Positions 1 through 8,258 of a stretch of DNA of 64,000 bases are shown piece after piece. Location: the NCBI GenBank assembly GCA_963786225.1, contig CAWAYQ010000029.1, forward strand, positions 62,001 through 126,000, in the 5' to 3' direction. Position 1 is the stretch's first letter; the number at the start of each line of letters is the position of its first letter. The stretch is from Flaviflagellibacter sp963786225. Lineage in GTDB: Bacteria > Pseudomonadota > Alphaproteobacteria > Rhizobiales > Methylopilaceae. The notes beneath the pieces are model-generated. The model ran no database searches and had not been told where the DNA came from. It saw only the letters and a list, made by a program, of their open reading frames with translations. Position numbers and translations under genes: made by a program.

Positions 1-1116
1 GAGACGTTCCTCGTTTTCTTCCGACAGCACCGAACAGGTGATGTAGACGAGCCGCCCGCCGGGCTTCACATAGCGCACGGCGTCTTCCAGCACGGCCGTC
101 TGCTCGGCACGGCGCACGTCGAGCGCGCCCGGGCGCATGCGCCATTTCGCATCGGCGTTGCGGCGCCAGGTTCCGGTGCCGGTGCAGGGCGCGTCGACCA
201 GAACGAGATCGGCGCGGCCCTCGAGATCGGCCAGCACATCTTCCTTGCCGCGCGGCGAGCGGACCGTGAGATTGCGCACGCCCGCGCGCGCGACGCGCTC
301 ATGCAGCGGCGCGAGGCGGCGCAGATCGCTGTCATGGGCGAAAAGCTGGCCGGTATTGTTCATGCCGGCGGACATTGCGAGCGTCTTGCCGCCGGCGCCG
401 GCGCACAGATCGATCACCTGTTCGCCGGGCGCCGCATGCGCGATCAGGCTCGCAAGCTGCGAGCCTTCGTCCTGCACTTCGACGAGGCCCTTGAGGAAAG
501 CCGGCTCCGACTGCACGGGCGGGCCGCGCCCGTCATTGAGCAGGGGAATGCGGATGCCGACGGGGGAGTGCGGCGTCGGTGCGGGGTGGAGATGGGACAG
601 GTCGGCGAGCGTCAGGTCGCGGTCGGTCTTGAGCATGTTGACGCGCAGATCGAGCGGCGCGCGCTCGGCGAGCGCCGCGCCTTCCTCGGCGCGTGTGTCG
701 CCGAAGACGCGGGCGAAGTGCGGGTCGAGCCATTCCGGATAATCGCCGCGCACCCAGTCCGGCGCGCCGTCGAGCGTGCCGGAGGAGACGAGTTTCCGCT
801 CGTCATGCGACAGAGGTTCGGGCGCATGCGGGCTGTCGGCGAACGATCCGGCGATCGCGTCCATGTCGAGGCCGCGCGTGACGGCCAGCGCGCCGATGAC
901 GAGCGCGCGCGGCGTTTCCGCGCCCATGCGCCAGGCGAGCGATGCGCGCTTGCGCAGCACGTCGTAGACGAGGCTTGCGACATTCGCCCGGTCCTTCGAT
1001 CCGGCGAAGCGGTGGGAGAGGCCCCAATCCTTCAGCGCATCCGCGGCGGGCCTGCGCCGCGTCTCGATATCGGTCAGGACCTCGATGGCCGCGCTGGCAT
1101 GCGCGCCGGGCTTCAC
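1..1116 (-). CDS. rsmB: 16S rRNA (cytosine-C5) methyltransferase, RsmB/Fmu family (partial, C-terminus beyond window)
   Basis: 372 codons stay open from a GTG at 1116 to the window edge, so the C-terminus is missing. The N-terminal third (VLTDIETRRRPAADALKDWG, then RANVASLVYDVLRKR) is the NusB-like part of alphaproteobacterial RsmB proteins. The second half is a Rossmann SAM-methyltransferase with the cofactor segment VIDLCAGAGGKTLAMSA, the catalytic motif DAPCTGTGTWRRN and the second conserved cysteine in TCSVLSEEN. The family methylates C967 of 16S rRNA in the cytoplasm. The start GTG overlaps the stop of the DoxX gene as GTGA, which suggests translational coupling. The family is clear; the precise target base is inferred from the family. 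Confidence 0.85.
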   Translation of the reverse strand, partial: MKPGAHASAAIEVLTDIETRRRPAADALKDWGLSHRFAGSKDRANVASLVYDVLRKRASLAWRMGAETPRALVIGALAVTRGLDMDAIAGSFADSPHAPEPLSHDERKLVSSGTLDGAPDWVRGDYPEWLDPHFARVFGDTRAEEGAALAERAPLDLRVNMLKTDRDLTLADLSHLHPAPTPHSPVGIRIPLLNDGRGPPVQSEPAFLKGLVEVQDEGSQLASLIAHAAPGEQVIDLCAGAGGKTLAMSAGMNNTGQLFAHDSDLRRLAPLHERVARAGVRNLTVRSPRGKEDVLADLEGRADLVLVDAPCTGTGTWRRNADAKWRMRPGALDVRRAEQTAVLEDAVRYVKPGGRLVYITCSVLSEENEERL

Positions 1117-1487
1117 AGCGATGCCGCCGCGAGCGAGAGAAGGCCGCCGACCATGATGAGATGAGAGATTGCGGTGCCGAGTTCCATTGAACGTTGTGGA
1201 CCTTTCTGGTTCCAGAAATCGTGGCCCATCAAGGTGGCGGCAACGACAAACAAAGCAAGGCCGATCGAGACGGCGGGAAGGGCGATGCCGGCGATCGCGA
1301 GCGCGCCGAGCACGATCTCGATCGCAGCCCCCGAGGCGGCGACAAACGTCGGGTAGGGAATGTTCTTCGCCGCCAGAAATCCGGCAACCAGCTTCAGGCT
1401 GAGCAGGATGCGGATGCCGATGACGAAAAACGCGCCGCCGATCAGCACGCGGGCGATCAGGAGAAGAAGGGCCGGGTCGAGTGCCAT
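1113..1487 (-). CDS. DoxX family membrane protein
   Basis: A 124-residue protein made almost entirely of four hydrophobic segments (about residues 5-28, 45-70, 72-88 and 104-123). The segment ARVLIGGAFFVIGIRIL at the start and the GHDFWNQ motif between helices 3 and 4 are typical of small DoxX/DUF4267-like inner-membrane proteins. No enzymatic residues can be pointed to. It lies between the MAPEG gene (6-bp gap) and rsmB (4-bp overlap) on the same strand, so the three are probably cotranscribed. Physiological role unknown; some DoxX proteins are linked to redox or stress functions. Confidence 0.75.
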   Translation of the reverse strand: MALDPALLLLIARVLIGGAFFVIGIRILLSLKLVAGFLAAKNIPYPTFVAASGAAIEIVLGALAIAGIALPAVSIGLALFVVAATLMGHDFWNQKGPQRSMELGTAISHLIMVGGLLSLAAASL

Positions 1488-1493
1488 GGCGCG

Positions 1494-1916
1494 TCAGAAT
1501 CCGACAAACAGTTTCAGGAGCACGTACACCCACATGACGAGCAGGATCAGTGCGCCGAGCATGAAGGCGCGGAAGCGCAGGCTGAAATCGTTGCGGCCGG
1601 TGTGGATGTAAGCGTGGATGACGCGCATCACGACGAACAGCCAGGACAGGACGACGAACAGAAAATCGGCCTGAGTGGTGATGAGCGCGATCAGCACCAG
1701 AACATAAAACAGAACCGGCAGCTGGAACTGGTTGTGATAGGCCGCCGCGATCTGCGTCGGGCGTTCCGGCCAGTTCGACCAATTGCTCTCGAGATCCTTC
1801 ACCTTCACATGGCCGCTTCTGATCGCGCCGAAGCGCGCGCGGCCCATCCAGACCATCAGGAAAAAGGTGAGGGCGACCTCGGCGAAAACGGGAAGGAGAA
1901 CGGACTGGACGGTCAT
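1494..1916 (-). CDS. MAPEG family membrane protein
   Basis: A 140-residue protein with four predicted membrane helices. The region QIAAAYHNQFQLPVLFYVL followed by VVMRVIHAYIHTG is the conserved core of the MAPEG family (membrane-associated proteins in eicosanoid and glutathione metabolism). The RxxHAxxHxxxN-like stretch normally contacts glutathione. Bacterial members are poorly characterised, so a glutathione-linked transferase or peroxidase role is only a family-level guess. The gene ends 6 bp before the DoxX gene and begins 6 bp after the guaB stop on the same strand. Confidence 0.8.
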   Translation of the reverse strand: MTVQSVLLPVFAEVALTFFLMVWMGRARFGAIRSGHVKVKDLESNWSNWPERPTQIAAAYHNQFQLPVLFYVLVLIALITTQADFLFVVLSWLFVVMRVIHAYIHTGRNDFSLRFRAFMLGALILLVMWVYVLLKLFVGF

Positions 1917-1922
1917 GCGCGG

Positions 1923-3419
1923 TTATACGCGCGTCGGGTAGTTCGGGCTTTCGCGCGTGATGGTCACGTCATGGACGTGGCTTTCGCGAAGTGCCGCGCC
2001 CGAGATGCGGACGAACTCGGCCTTCTCGCCGAACTCTTTCAGGTTCTTCGCGCCGACATAGCCCATCGAGGCGCGCAGGCCGCCCGCGAGCTGGTGCAGC
2101 ACGCTGCCGAGTGGGCCCTTGTACGCCACCTGCGCTTCGATGCCTTCCGGCACGAGCTTGTGGCTGTCCTTGATGTCCTGCTGGAAATAGCGGTCCGCCG
2201 AACCTTGCGACATCGCGCCGACCGATCCCATGCCGCGATAGGCTTTGTAGGAACGGCCCTGATAAAGGAAGGTCTCGCCGGGGCTTTCTTCTGTGCCCGC
2301 GAGCAGTGAGCCGACCATCGCGACGTCCGCGCCGGCCGCGAGCGCCTTGGCGAGATCGCCCGAATATTTGATGCCGCCGTCGGCAATCACCGGAATGTCC
2401 TGCTTGTGCGCTTCTTCCGCCGCTTCCATCACGGCGGTGAGCTGGGGCACGCCGACGCCCGCGATGATGCGCGTCGTACAGATCGAGCCCGGGCCGATGC
2501 CGACCTTGATCGAGTCCGCGCCCGCATCGATCAGCGCCTTGGTGCCCGATGCGGTGGCGACATTGCCGGCCATGACCTGAACCGAGTTCGACAGTTTCTT
2601 CACGCGCGCCACCTGGTTCAGCACGTGCTGCGAATGGCCGTGCGCGGTGTCGATGACGATGAGATCGACGCCCGCCGCGATCAGCATCTCGGTGCGCGCA
2701 AAGCCGCTGTCGCCCACGGTCGATGCGGCGGCGACGCGCAGGCGCCCCTGATCGTCCTTGTTGGCGAGCGGGTTCGTCACCGCCTTCTCGATGTCTTTTA
2801 CGGTGATGAGGCCGGTGCAGCGGAAATCCTCGTCGACGACGAGCAGCTTTTCGATCCGGTATTGATGAAGCAGCTTCTTGGCTTCGGCCTGGTTGACGTT
2901 CTCGCGGACGGTGACGAGGCGTTCCTTCGTCATCAGTTCGGCGACCGGCTGGTTCGGATTGGTCGCGAAGCGCACGTCGCGGTTGGTCAGGATGCCGACG
3001 AGCTTGCCGGCGCGGCCGTTGGGCCCGCGCTCGACCACCGGAATGCCGGAGATCGAATAGCGCGTCATCAGGTCGAAGGCTTCGGCGAGCGTCTGGTCGG
3101 GATGGATGGTGACCGGGTTCACCACCATGCCGCTTTCGAATTTCTTCACCGCGCGCACCTGATCGGCCTGTTCCTCGGGCGTCAGATTGCGGTGGATAAC
3201 GCCCATGCCGCCGGCCTGGGCCATGGCGATGGCGAGGCGGAACTCCGTCACCGTGTCCATCGCGGAGGAGAGGATCGGGATGTTGACGGAGATGGTTTTC
3301 GTGACCCGCGAGCGGATGTCGGTCTCGCTGGGCATGACCTCGGAGAGGCCCGGCCGCAAGAGAACATCGTCGAAAGTGAGAGCTTCGGGCCCGAAGGCCG
3401 TATCGATCAGGCGGGCCAT
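1923..3419 (-). CDS. guaB: Inosine-5'-monophosphate dehydrogenase
   Basis: GuaB oxidises IMP to XMP with NAD+, the rate-limiting step of guanine nucleotide synthesis. The 498-residue protein starts with ARLIDTAFGPEALTFDDVLL, the usual GuaB N-terminus. The in-frame extension upstream of 3419 is not conserved-looking and was left out. Two CBS domains occupy roughly residues 95-215. The catalytic loop GPGSICTTR (Cys thioimidate residue) lies near residue 310, followed by the IMP phosphate-binding DGGIKYSGD and the GMGSVGAM flap region. Length and motifs are complete and normal. It precedes the MAPEG gene on the same strand. Confidence 0.97.
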   Translation of the reverse strand: MARLIDTAFGPEALTFDDVLLRPGLSEVMPSETDIRSRVTKTISVNIPILSSAMDTVTEFRLAIAMAQAGGMGVIHRNLTPEEQADQVRAVKKFESGMVVNPVTIHPDQTLAEAFDLMTRYSISGIPVVERGPNGRAGKLVGILTNRDVRFATNPNQPVAELMTKERLVTVRENVNQAEAKKLLHQYRIEKLLVVDEDFRCTGLITVKDIEKAVTNPLANKDDQGRLRVAAASTVGDSGFARTEMLIAAGVDLIVIDTAHGHSQHVLNQVARVKKLSNSVQVMAGNVATASGTKALIDAGADSIKVGIGPGSICTTRIIAGVGVPQLTAVMEAAEEAHKQDIPVIADGGIKYSGDLAKALAAGADVAMVGSLLAGTEESPGETFLYQGRSYKAYRGMGSVGAMSQGSADRYFQQDIKDSHKLVPEGIEAQVAYKGPLGSVLHQLAGGLRASMGYVGAKNLKEFGEKAEFVRISGAALRESHVHDVTITRESPNYPTRV

Positions 3420-3546
3420 GCCAACATCATCCTTAAGGTTCGGATATGCGGAGGGGCTGCGCAAAAACGCGAGTCGCGACCGCTCCGGGGAGTTGGCGAG
3501 GGTGGATAGCACGCCACCGGGCAGTGGGGAAGGGCTGGCTCTTCAT

Positions 3547-3681
3547 ACCTCTCCCGCACAGCGGGAGAGGTCGGACGCGCGGCAGCGCCGCCGGGTGAGG
3601 GCAAGCGATGGGGCTCAAGCGTGCCCTCACCCCGGTCGCCTGCCGGCGCACTCGACCCTCTCCCGCTTCGCAGGAGAGGGG
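3547..3681. repeat. Composite palindromic intergenic repeat, copy 1
   Basis: Two facing half-elements lie between guaB and the MFS gene, inside a 325-bp stretch (3420-3744) that otherwise holds only the guaB upstream region and the MFS leader. Each half has a short CTCTCCC/GGGAGAG hairpin and a GGTGAGGG (or CCCTCACC) box, and the two halves are inverted relative to each other. The layout matches copy 2 at 5195-5328. Such paired elements are typical of rhizobial intergenic palindromes. No coding capacity. Confidence 0.75.
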
Positions 3682-3744
3682 AACACCAGAGGGGAATAAA
3701 GGCGCATAGCCCTTTCACCCGAATCCGCTCTATCTACCGGAGCC

Positions 3745-5181
3745 ATGCTGCCACCGCGCACCCTCGTCCCCCTGATCGTTGCGTGCGCGCTGTTCATGGA
3801 GAACCTGGATTCAACGGTTCTCGCGACCTCGCTGCCGGCGATCGCGGTGGATATCGGGGTGAGCCCGATCCAGCTCAAACTGGCGGTCACCTCCTATCTT
3901 CTGAGCCTCGCGGTCTTCATTCCGGCCTCCGGCTGGGTTGCCGACCGCTATGGCGCGCGGATCGTGTTCCGGATGGCCATCGGCGTGTTCATGCTCGGCT
4001 CGATCCTGTGCGGGCTGTCGGACTCGATGGGGCAGATCATCGGCGCCCGCATCGTGCAGGGCATGGGCGGGGCGATGATGGTGCCGGTCGGCCGCCTCGT
4101 CATCTTGCGCACGGTGCCGAAGACCGAGCTCGTCGGCTCGCTGGCCTGGCTGACCATCCCGGCCCTTGTCGGCCCGGTCCTCGGTCCGCCGCTCGGCGGC
4201 TTCATCACCACCTATTTCGACTGGCGCTGGATCTTCTGGATCAACGTGCCGATCGGCGTGCTCGGCCTCGTCCTCGCGACTTTGTTCATCCCGGATATTC
4301 GCGGCGAGAAACACGTGAAGTTCGACGCCATCGGCTTCGTCCTGTCCGGACTTGGCCTCGCGACCCTCGTCACAGGGTCAACCGCGATCGGCCTCGACAT
4401 CATGCCGCTGCCGATGAGCATAGCGTTGCTGTTTTGCGGCGCGGCCATGCTCTGGGCATATGTATTCCATGCACGCCGCGCCAAGGCGCCGATCCTCAAT
4501 CTCAAACTGCTCCGCATCCAGACCTTCCGGGCGAGCGTCGTCGGCGGCTCGCTGTTCCGCATCGGCGTCGGCGCGTCGCCGTTCCTCCTGCCGCTTCTGT
4601 TCCAGATCGGCTTCGGCCTGACGGCGTTTCAGTCCGGCATGCTGACCTTTGTTACCGCGGTCGGCTCCCTCGCCATGAAAACGGCCGCCGCCCCGATTCT
4701 GCGCCTGCTCGGCTTCCGCACCATTCTTGTGTGCAACGCCGTGCTGAGCGCGCTGTTCGTCGCCGCTCCGGGCGCGTTCACGCCCGACACGCCTTACGGC
4801 ATCATCCTGCTCGTCCTTCTGACCGGCGGCTTCTTCCGCTCGCTGCAATTCACCAGCATCAACGCCCTGGGCTATTCCGACATCGACCAGCGCCGCATGA
4901 GCCAGGCCACGAGTTTCATCAGCGTGGCGCAGCAGGTCTCGCTGTCTGTCGGCGTCTCCATCGGCGCGCTGACCCTGGAAGGCGCGATGTATGCGCGCGG
5001 CGGCGCGGAACTCCTGGTCCAGGATTTCAGATGGGCGTTTGCCGTGGTGGGCGTGGTCTCCGCCCTGTCGTTCATCTCCTTCCTGCGCCTGCCGCCGGAC
5101 GCCGGCGAGGAAGTGTCGCGCCACAACAGCAAGAAGCGCGTGGCGCCGGACCCGGTTACGGGGATGCAGGATCGGGGATAG
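3745..5181 (+). CDS. MFS transporter, DHA2 (14-TMS, EmrB/QacA-like) family
   Basis: A 478-residue inner-membrane transporter. Motif D1-like LDSTVLATSLPAIAVDIG is in the first helix, motif A (GWVADRYGARIVFR) follows helix 2, and motif C-like GPVLGPPLGGFITTYFDWRW follows helix 5. This pattern marks drug:H+ antiporters of the DHA2 branch. Substrate cannot be predicted. The gene stands alone on the plus strand, flanked on both sides by palindromic repeats, with divergent guaB upstream. No adjacent regulator or membrane-fusion partner is seen. A cytoplasmic Lys/Arg-rich tail ends the protein. Confidence 0.88.
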   Translation: MLPPRTLVPLIVACALFMENLDSTVLATSLPAIAVDIGVSPIQLKLAVTSYLLSLAVFIPASGWVADRYGARIVFRMAIGVFMLGSILCGLSDSMGQIIGARIVQGMGGAMMVPVGRLVILRTVPKTELVGSLAWLTIPALVGPVLGPPLGGFITTYFDWRWIFWINVPIGVLGLVLATLFIPDIRGEKHVKFDAIGFVLSGLGLATLVTGSTAIGLDIMPLPMSIALLFCGAAMLWAYVFHARRAKAPILNLKLLRIQTFRASVVGGSLFRIGVGASPFLLPLLFQIGFGLTAFQSGMLTFVTAVGSLAMKTAAAPILRLLGFRTILVCNAVLSALFVAAPGAFTPDTPYGIILLVLLTGGFFRSLQFTSINALGYSDIDQRRMSQATSFISVAQQVSLSVGVSIGALTLEGAMYARGGAELLVQDFRWAFAVVGVVSALSFISFLRLPPDAGEEVSRHNSKKRVAPDPVTGMQDRG

Positions 5182-5194
5182 GGGCTCGGAGCCC

Positions 5195-5328
5195 ACCTCT
5201 CCCAAAGGGAGAGGTCGAGTCGCGCGGAGCGCGATCCGGGTGAGGGGTGTGGAGTATCCGGATAGTTCGCGCCCCTCACCCCGCTCGAACCTACCGGTTC
5301 GAGTCGGCCCTCTCCCTATGGGAGAGGG
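5195..5328. repeat. Composite palindromic intergenic repeat, copy 2
   Basis: Second pair of facing half-elements, downstream of the MFS gene. Left half: ACCTCTCCC/GGGAGAGGT hairpin then GGGTGAGGGG. Right half: CCCCTCACCCC, a CGAACC/GGTTCG hairpin, then CCCTCTCCC/GGGAGAGGG. Architecture equals copy 1, but the internal loops differ. It separates two convergent genes and could also act as a bidirectional terminator. Confidence 0.75.
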
Positions 5329-5341
5329 AGGAGGCTACCCA

Positions 5342-7183
5342 CTACCGCGACGCCAGCCATTTCTGCATGTCGCCCTTCAACTGCGCATCGGCTTCGCGGA
5401 AGTAATATTCCGAGACCACGATCGGCGTCGTGATCTTGCTGTTGATGCCGTCGTTGATCGACATGTGGACCCCGTCGCGCCCCGACATCTGATGGCATTG
5501 CGCGCATGAGACGGTGTTGAAGCGGAGCGCGTGGACGTCCTGGCGCTTCGGGTCGCGGAAAGTCTGTACAGTGAGCGAGTCCAGAACGGTCTGAAGCTGT
5601 GCCTTGCGGTCGCCGGTCTCCTTCGCGATTTCCGCACGCAGGAGATCGGTGTCGTAGACCGTCGAATAGAAGCCGTAGTCGATGCCCTGGCGGACCGTGC
5701 GGAGCGGCAGCAATTCGCGCGTGGTGTTGTCGCGCTCCAGGCTGCCGAGCACCCAGATCCCGGTCAAAGTCGAACTGAACGAAATGGCGTGCACCGGGCG
5801 CGCCATGGTGAATTCGCGGATGAAGGCGCGCAGAGCTTCGTCGCCCGCGCCGTTCTCGCGCGCTTTGGTCAGCGCGTCGACGCGGCTCAGGAAATAGCTT
5901 TTCTGTTCCTCGCGCGTGGCTTCGTCGGCCGTGCGGTCAACGACATCCCATTTCAGGTGGAAATAGAGCTGCTCGACGACATGTGCCGGGTCGCGCGGAT
6001 TGACCATCTGATAGACAAACCGGATCTGCGGGACGATGCGCTCGCCGGTCCAGGAATGATCGAGCTGCGGCTCCTCGGGCTTGATCGTCATGCCGACGAG
6101 CCTGAAATTGCTCATGTTCGAAACGTCGGCGACGACATCGGTGATGGGCTGTGTCTTGAGGCCCATCGTATAGACATTGACCGGCGTCACATCCGACAGC
6201 CGCAGAACGTCATTGCCGGGCTCGCTCGTCGCGTCGAAATCCGGAACCGGCTTGCCGTTCAGATAGTCGATTACCTTGCCGTATTCGGCGGGCTTCAGAA
6301 GCGCGTTCAGCGGATAGTCGGTCTGCAGCTTGGCATCGGCTTCGACGACGGTCTGACGCGGGAATTTGAATGTGCTCAGGGCTTTCTGCGGCCGCGGAGT
6401 GTCTATCCCATAATCGAAGGCGTGTCCGTCGGGATAATACCAGAGCGAATTCTTCTTGAGATCGTTCAGGTCGAAAGGCGGGCGCTCGTCATAGCCGCGC
6501 TGTTCGATCATCGGGAAATTCACCGAAAGTTTGGCTTCGAAGCGGTGAAGCTCTTCCTGCGGGAAGTCCTTGAACGACATCGCGTCGCGATGCGACCAGA
6601 TGAATTCCATCGGGTCGAAATTCGGGTCGGGGTCGTGGGAGACGTGGCGGCCGCATTCCGCGTCGGGACGGAGCTTCGTGTAATGCTCAAGCCGGACGAC
6701 GACGCGGGTATAGCCCTCGGCGCGCTCCTTCACGAACTCCGTATCGGGATATTCGCTGATGTTGCGCAGGAAATAGCCGCTGTCGACGCGGCAGCCTTCC
6801 GGTGTGTCGAGCGAGGAGCGGTGGTCGATGTGGCGGGAATCGAAGAGCAGCGCCGGGATTAGCTGTGCGTAACTGGCCTGATGGCCCTTCTGGAACATCG
6901 GATAGAGCGGCTCGGTGGCGCCGAGACCTGAATCGATGAACTCATAATTGTACCCCGGCATCGGTGCACGCAGAAGAGACTCGAAGTAGGTGGCGACGTC
7001 GTACACGGATCCGGGCCGGAGCGACGAGGTGTTGCTCTCGATAATCTTCACGCGGTTGAGATTGTAGACGGTCTCGGTGACGAGCGAGCTGTTGACCGGC
7101 TTTTCGTCCTGCGCCAATGCCGGAAGCTGCGACGCCAGCACGAAGGCCAGAGTCACGGCTGTCAAACGAGGGATTGGCTTCAT
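5342..7183 (-). CDS. Uncharacterised periplasmic protein with a single C-terminal CxxCH motif
   Basis: A 613-residue protein with a Sec signal peptide (KPIPRLTAVTLAFVLASQLPALAQ). The ATG at 7183 begins that signal; a longer in-frame start at 7228 would bury it and was rejected. The body shows no fold I recognise. Near the C-terminus (about residue 560) lies FNTVSCAQCHQMSGRDGV, a c-type heme attachment site with several Met residues nearby that could supply the distal ligand. The large N-terminal domain is rich in Asp, Tyr and His. The gene is monocistronic, convergent with the MFS gene. It may be a heme-tethered enzyme or redox sensor; a non-heme use of CxxCH cannot be excluded. Confidence 0.6.
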   Translation of the reverse strand: MKPIPRLTAVTLAFVLASQLPALAQDEKPVNSSLVTETVYNLNRVKIIESNTSSLRPGSVYDVATYFESLLRAPMPGYNYEFIDSGLGATEPLYPMFQKGHQASYAQLIPALLFDSRHIDHRSSLDTPEGCRVDSGYFLRNISEYPDTEFVKERAEGYTRVVVRLEHYTKLRPDAECGRHVSHDPDPNFDPMEFIWSHRDAMSFKDFPQEELHRFEAKLSVNFPMIEQRGYDERPPFDLNDLKKNSLWYYPDGHAFDYGIDTPRPQKALSTFKFPRQTVVEADAKLQTDYPLNALLKPAEYGKVIDYLNGKPVPDFDATSEPGNDVLRLSDVTPVNVYTMGLKTQPITDVVADVSNMSNFRLVGMTIKPEEPQLDHSWTGERIVPQIRFVYQMVNPRDPAHVVEQLYFHLKWDVVDRTADEATREEQKSYFLSRVDALTKARENGAGDEALRAFIREFTMARPVHAISFSSTLTGIWVLGSLERDNTTRELLPLRTVRQGIDYGFYSTVYDTDLLRAEIAKETGDRKAQLQTVLDSLTVQTFRDPKRQDVHALRFNTVSCAQCHQMSGRDGVHMSINDGINSKITTPIVVSEYYFREADAQLKGDMQKWLASR

Positions 7184-7444
7184 CGCGTATCCTCTTGGGG
7201 GGCATTCGTGGCAGTGCATGCGCAGCAAACCACATCCGCCGAACGAAAATCCAGTGAGAAGAGTTGGAGGGATGTCCCGGCTCTGGTGGTTCAGATCGAG
7301 TGACCCACTTCATAATGGGTTTCTGACGATGGTCGCCAGCACGCCGTGGCCATTCGATGACCGGTGCAGAAAAAGTCGGGTGCTCGCCGCTCGGCGGGAA
7401 CAACTTGCCGTTTCATCCCATTTGATCATCGAAGGAGAACCACG

Positions 7445-7549
7445 ATGATCCGACGTATTCTGAAGGCTGCCGCGTTGGTGTGGATTGCCAAGAAAGTCGC
7501 GAACTATGCCGCGCGCCGCGAAAGACGCAAGGCGGCCCGCGCCCGATAG
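7445..7549 (+). CDS. Small basic hypothetical protein (34 aa)
   Basis: ATG at 7445 follows a strong Shine-Dalgarno AAGGAG (around 7432). The 34-residue product has a hydrophobic first half (RILKAAALVWIAKKVANYA) and a very basic tail (ARRERRKAARAR), like a membrane-anchored amphipathic helix. It ends 11 bp before the convergent rlmE stop. Short Rhizobiales proteins of this build are common and functionally unassigned. The good ribosome site supports translation; the role is unknown. Confidence 0.55.
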   Translation: MIRRILKAAALVWIAKKVANYAARRERRKAARAR

Positions 7550-7559
7550 CCCGCAAGGG

Positions 7560-8258
7560 TTATCCGCGAAACCCTGTTGCAAGTACGTACAGCTCGGACG
7601 AACCCGTCCGGCTTGCCGGCGGCTTGACGTGCTTCACATCCTTGAAATCGCGTTTCAGGATAGCGAGCAGGTCCTTCTCCGTGCCGCCCGCCAAAACCTT
7701 GGCGAGGAAGCGGCCGTTCGGCGCCAGAACCTCGCACGCAAATTCAGCGGCGGCTTCGACGAGATTCATCGTCCGCAGATGATCGGTCTGCTTATGACCC
7801 GTCGTGTTCGCCGCCATATCGGACAGGACCACATCGGCGGGGCCGCCGAGCATCGCCTTCAGCTTTGCCGGCGCGTCCGGATCGAGAAAATCGATCTTGG
7901 CGAAATCCACGCCCGGCACCGGCTCCATCTCCAGGATGTCGATGGCGACGATCTTGCCCCTGTCGCCGATTTTCGTCATCGCGATCTGACACCAGCCGCC
8001 CGGCGCGGCGCCGAGATCGACGACGCGGTCGCCCGTTTTCAGAATTTTGTGCTTCTCGTCGATCTCGATCAGCTTGTAGGCCGCGCGCGAGCGGAAGCCT
8101 TCGCGCTTGGCGCGCGCCACGTAGGGATCGTTGATCTGCCGCGCCAGCCAGAGCTGCTGGGAGGTCGTGCGTTTCTTCGCGGTCTTGAGCCGCTTCGGCA
8201 GATTGCGGCCGCCGCCGCCCTCCGCGCCGCCTTTCGTGCCACCCTTAGTCGTCGTCAT
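7560..8258 (-). CDS. rlmE: 23S rRNA 2'-O-ribose methyltransferase RlmE (RrmJ/FtsJ)
   Basis: A 232-residue SAM methyltransferase that methylates U2552 of 23S rRNA late in 50S assembly. After a Gly/Lys-rich N-terminal tail typical of alphaproteobacterial copies comes DPYVARAKREGFRSRAAYKL (first catalytic Lys region), the SAM-binding VVDLGAAPGGWCQ, the catalytic Asp in LSDMAANTTG and the last Lys in RFLAKVLAGG. The K-D-K set is complete. Its ATG overlaps the stop of the Ppx/GppA gene (ATGA at 8258-8255), so the two form an operon. Confidence 0.95.
   Translation of the reverse strand: MTTTKGGTKGGAEGGGGRNLPKRLKTAKKRTTSQQLWLARQINDPYVARAKREGFRSRAAYKLIEIDEKHKILKTGDRVVDLGAAPGGWCQIAMTKIGDRGKIVAIDILEMEPVPGVDFAKIDFLDPDAPAKLKAMLGGPADVVLSDMAANTTGHKQTDHLRTMNLVEAAAEFACEVLAPNGRFLAKVLAGGTEKDLLAILKRDFKDVKHVKPPASRTGSSELYVLATGFRG

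Noticed and set aside
1194..2309. Long plus-strand frame (371 codons) opposite DoxX, MAPEG and the guaB end
   Set aside because: Antisense shadow of three clear minus-strand genes; low-complexity His/Asp/Arg composition and no domain.
2406..3509. Plus-strand frame of 367 codons opposite guaB
   Set aside because: Shadow of guaB with no ribosome site or family motifs.
5531..6862. Plus-strand frame of 443 codons opposite the CxxCH protein
   Set aside because: The minus frame has signal peptide, start and protein-like composition; this one does not.
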